64,000 nucleotides of DNA, taken from Rhodococcus sp. P-2 (GTDB taxonomy: Bacteria > Actinomycetota > Actinomycetes > Mycobacteriales > Mycobacteriaceae). Location: NCBI RefSeq assembly GCF_016598535.1, contig NZ_CP066779.1:4462053-4526052 (forward strand), read 5' to 3'. Shown here in pieces: positions 62,603-64,000 of this stretch (position 1 is the first letter of the stretch; each line of letters starts with the position of its first letter). The notes under the pieces are model-generated. The model did no database searches, had not been told where the DNA came from, and worked only from the letters and a program-made list of their open reading frames with translations. A program made the translations under genes and the position numbers.

Positions 62603-63705
62603 ATGCCCACTCTTTCCACTGCCGCCCTCAAGTCCTCCGCGTCGGGGTGTTGATAGATCGCGGTCGATGCTCGGCTCACATGACCGAGCAACGACTGAAC
62701 CACGTCGATGCCGGTGCCGTTGCGTGTCCAGGTCGTGGCTGCCGTATGCCTGAACATGTGGGGCCGCAACCGGAAACCGGCACGGTTGCCGATCCTTTCC
62801 ACAATCTGCTTTGCGTTCGAATACGACATCGGCGAACCGGCATGATGCCCGAGAAGATTGACGAACACGAAGTCCGAGTTCATTGCGGTGGGCATGCTGT
62901 CTCGTTCGAGAAGGTACTCGCGATACTGCGTGACCACCTCGGCGCTGACCGGTACGACTCGGGAACGTCCTTTAGCGCGGGCACCGTTCGGATTGCCTTC
63001 ACGCCGAACAACATGAACATGAGGGCCACGTTCCTGGCATCCCAGATGCGCCGAGGTCGGAAGGAAATGCAGGTCGCTACGACGCGAACCCAACGCCTCC
63101 CCGATTCGGAGTCCAGAACGAACCAGCAACAGGACCAGAAAACGGTCGCGTTCGGTGTTCGCGGAGTTCAGAGCATGCGAAAACTGTTCTTCAGTAATGA
63201 TTTCCGGAGGCTTTACGACTTCCGCTGCTTTGAGTGTTCTGGCACGAATCAGCCGATGCTGACCGGATTCACCTTCGTGGAAACCGCGGGGCGTGTGGGC
63301 GAGATACTTGGGCTGGGACAGGCCAGAAACAACATCTGCGGAGACCAATCCACGCATTCCGCAGAACCGGAGGAATTCGACGACAGCGGTCATCACTGCG
63401 TTGACCGAGCGGCCGGAACGCAGCCGGTGGTGGACGGTCGGGGTGTGTTCGACGGCGAATTTGAAACGAGTGAGTTCACCTACACGAATCTCGTGCCAAT
63501 CCAGTCCACGACCAGCGATCCAGTTCAAGAACCAACAGACCCGAGGAACGTATGCGCGGACTGTCTGCGGTGACCTTCCGGCGCCTTGCATGAACAGCAC
63601 CCACTCGGAAGCCTCTGCGACCGGGCGCATGGATACTACGTCCACGATCACCCAACCCGACTGCCCTGTCGTCGGTGAAATGACCTTCTCTACAGCACAC
63701 GACAT
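62599..63705 (-). CDS. Tyrosine recombinase, TnpA type
   Basis: 368 residues from ATG 63705 with GGAG just upstream; the open frame to 63825 would cross the element end. Catalytic set: Arg200 (RSGLRIGEAL), His316 and Arg319 (RPHMFRHTAA), His342 (LLGHVSRAS), Tyr351 (AIYQH). An N-terminal SAM-like domain (SEWVLFMQGAGRSPQTVRAYVPRV) precedes it. It is the first gene of the recombination operon, transcribed inward from the right end of the element. Confidence 0.92.
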   Translation of the reverse strand: MSCAVEKVISPTTGQSGWVIVDVVSMRPVAEASEWVLFMQGAGRSPQTVRAYVPRVCWFLNWIAGRGLDWHEIRVGELTRFKFAVEHTPTVHHRLRSGRSVNAVMTAVVEFLRFCGMRGLVSADVVSGLSQPKYLAHTPRGFHEGESGQHRLIRARTLKAAEVVKPPEIITEEQFSHALNSANTERDRFLVLLLVRSGLRIGEALGSRRSDLHFLPTSAHLGCQERGPHVHVVRREGNPNGARAKGRSRVVPVSAEVVTQYREYLLERDSMPTAMNSDFVFVNLLGHHAGSPMSYSNAKQIVERIGNRAGFRLRPHMFRHTAATTWTRNGTGIDVVQSLLGHVSRASTAIYQHPDAEDLRAAVERVGI

Positions 63706-63816
63706 CGCCACTCCTATGGCTGTCCCACCTGTGGCATAGACGCTATTGGATAACCATGAGGGACAGGGCGACCGACACGCCGTGCCTACCGTGCCTTTCT
63801 CTTGATACGGCGCTAG

Positions 63817-63830
63817 AGATAACACGCAAT
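63817..63830. other. Right junction of the element (attR)
   Basis: AGATAA, then CA, then CGCA, after which the host frame AAT GAC ATT CTT begins at 63828. AGATAA is the inverse of TTATCT at the left junction (55368-55373). Confidence 0.7.
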
Positions 63831-64000
63831 GACATTCTTCGCCGCGACCTCACCGACCTGACATTCAAGGACGGCTCCAAAAGCTGCTCGGTCCAAACCG
63901 GTACGCTCCGTGACCCGTACACGAACAAGACCATCGCCTTCACCCGCGGCCAGGACACGTCTTCGGCAGTGCAGATCGACCATGTAGTCGCACTCTCGGA
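63825..64000 (+). pseudogene. HNH nuclease-like lipoprotein gene, 3-prime part (continues beyond the window)
   Basis: From the CGC codon the frame reads R-N-D-I-L-R-R-D-L, then FKDGSKSCSVQTGTLRDPYTNKT, then FTRGQDTSSAVQIDHVVALS at the edge. It continues the 5-prime part at 55049 without losing a residue and closely parallels the element-borne copy (LASRLTDVVFKEGKKQC...). C-ending codons match the host part. It has no start of its own. Confidence 0.88.

Larger units (their letters stand above)
55367..63827. mobile_element. Tn554-like element carrying a Gabija-type system and a replacement HNH gene
   Basis: About 8.46 kb. It lies exactly inside the HNH lipoprotein gene at the Cys-Asp-Thr-Arg motif. 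Contents in order: complete HNH copy (55662-56384, plus), IS630-type remnant, OLD-family ATPase/nuclease and UvrD-like helicase (plus), then small coiled-coil protein and two tyrosine recombinases (minus) ending next to the right junction. The two recombinases and the third gene overlap by ATGA. Short inverted TTATCT/AGATAA boxes lie at the ends; no long terminal repeats or target duplication is seen beyond CGCA. The defence genes are visibly more AT-rich than the host. Confidence 0.85.

Overview
The window looks like a chromosomal segment of a Rhodococcus, most like the R. erythropolis / R. qingshengii group. GC content is high and actinobacterial gene families dominate: WS/DGAT acyltransferase, LpqF lipoprotein, the mycobacterial-type LCM methyltransferase, a DhaA-like haloalkane dehalogenase, many TetR/MarR/GntR regulators, ANTAR, roadblock and DUF6131 proteins. 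Genus is a fairly confident inference; species is a guess. No rRNA, tRNA or CRISPR array was recognised.

Left part (1-23,776): a cut-off arylsulfatase and a HAD phosphatase. Then comes an acyl-CoA catabolic locus (CoA transferase, divergent TetR, acyl-CoA ligase, acyl-CoA dehydrogenase, MFS transporter, NylB-like serine hydrolase) tied together by three copies of one inverted repeat. It is followed by a wax ester synthase, a secreted protein, a MarR / haloalkane dehalogenase pair, a PAS-ANTAR protein, a zinc alcohol dehydrogenase, a TetR-SDR operon, a sigma-like factor with a Trp/Asn/Gln-rich exported protein, a methyltransferase and LpqF.

Middle (23,786-36,135): a compact, largely overlapping operon for peptide uptake and degradation. 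It has a full Dpp-type ABC transporter, a class A beta-lactamase fold hydrolase, a creatininase-family amidohydrolase, a class C-like hydrolase, a DppA-type M55 D-aminopeptidase with every metal and catalytic residue, and a DadA-like D-amino acid oxidoreductase. A divergent ornithine cyclodeaminase-family gene and a FadR/GntR regulator flank it, and both intergenic regions share an AGGTATTACA box. The best reading is catabolism of D-amino-acid-containing peptides.

36,136-55,000: a tiny ORF with its own terminator (possible channel-forming peptide), a carboxylate-amine ligase gene broken by one amber codon, small membrane proteins, an M48 protease, an Rv2629-like protein, a ParA/MinD-type ATPase, a secreted two-repeat protein, a metal cluster (PepSY, PCuAC, Tat-exported Dyp peroxidase) behind a perfect 18-bp hairpin, a GIY-YIG-like protein, a TetR with a perfect operator next to an LVIVD-DUF305 pair, DUF2797, a lipoprotein and a roadblock protein.

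Right end (55,049-64,000): a gene for an exported HNH nuclease-like lipoprotein is cut within its Cys-Asp-Thr-Arg motif by an element of about 8.46 kb. The element has three overlapping recombination genes arranged as in Tn554 (two tyrosine recombinases plus a small coiled-coil protein), a Gabija-type pair (OLD-family ATPase/TOPRIM nuclease plus UvrD-like helicase), and a complete, differently composed copy of the same HNH gene it interrupts. So it appears to break a host gene, replace its function, and deliver anti-phage cargo.
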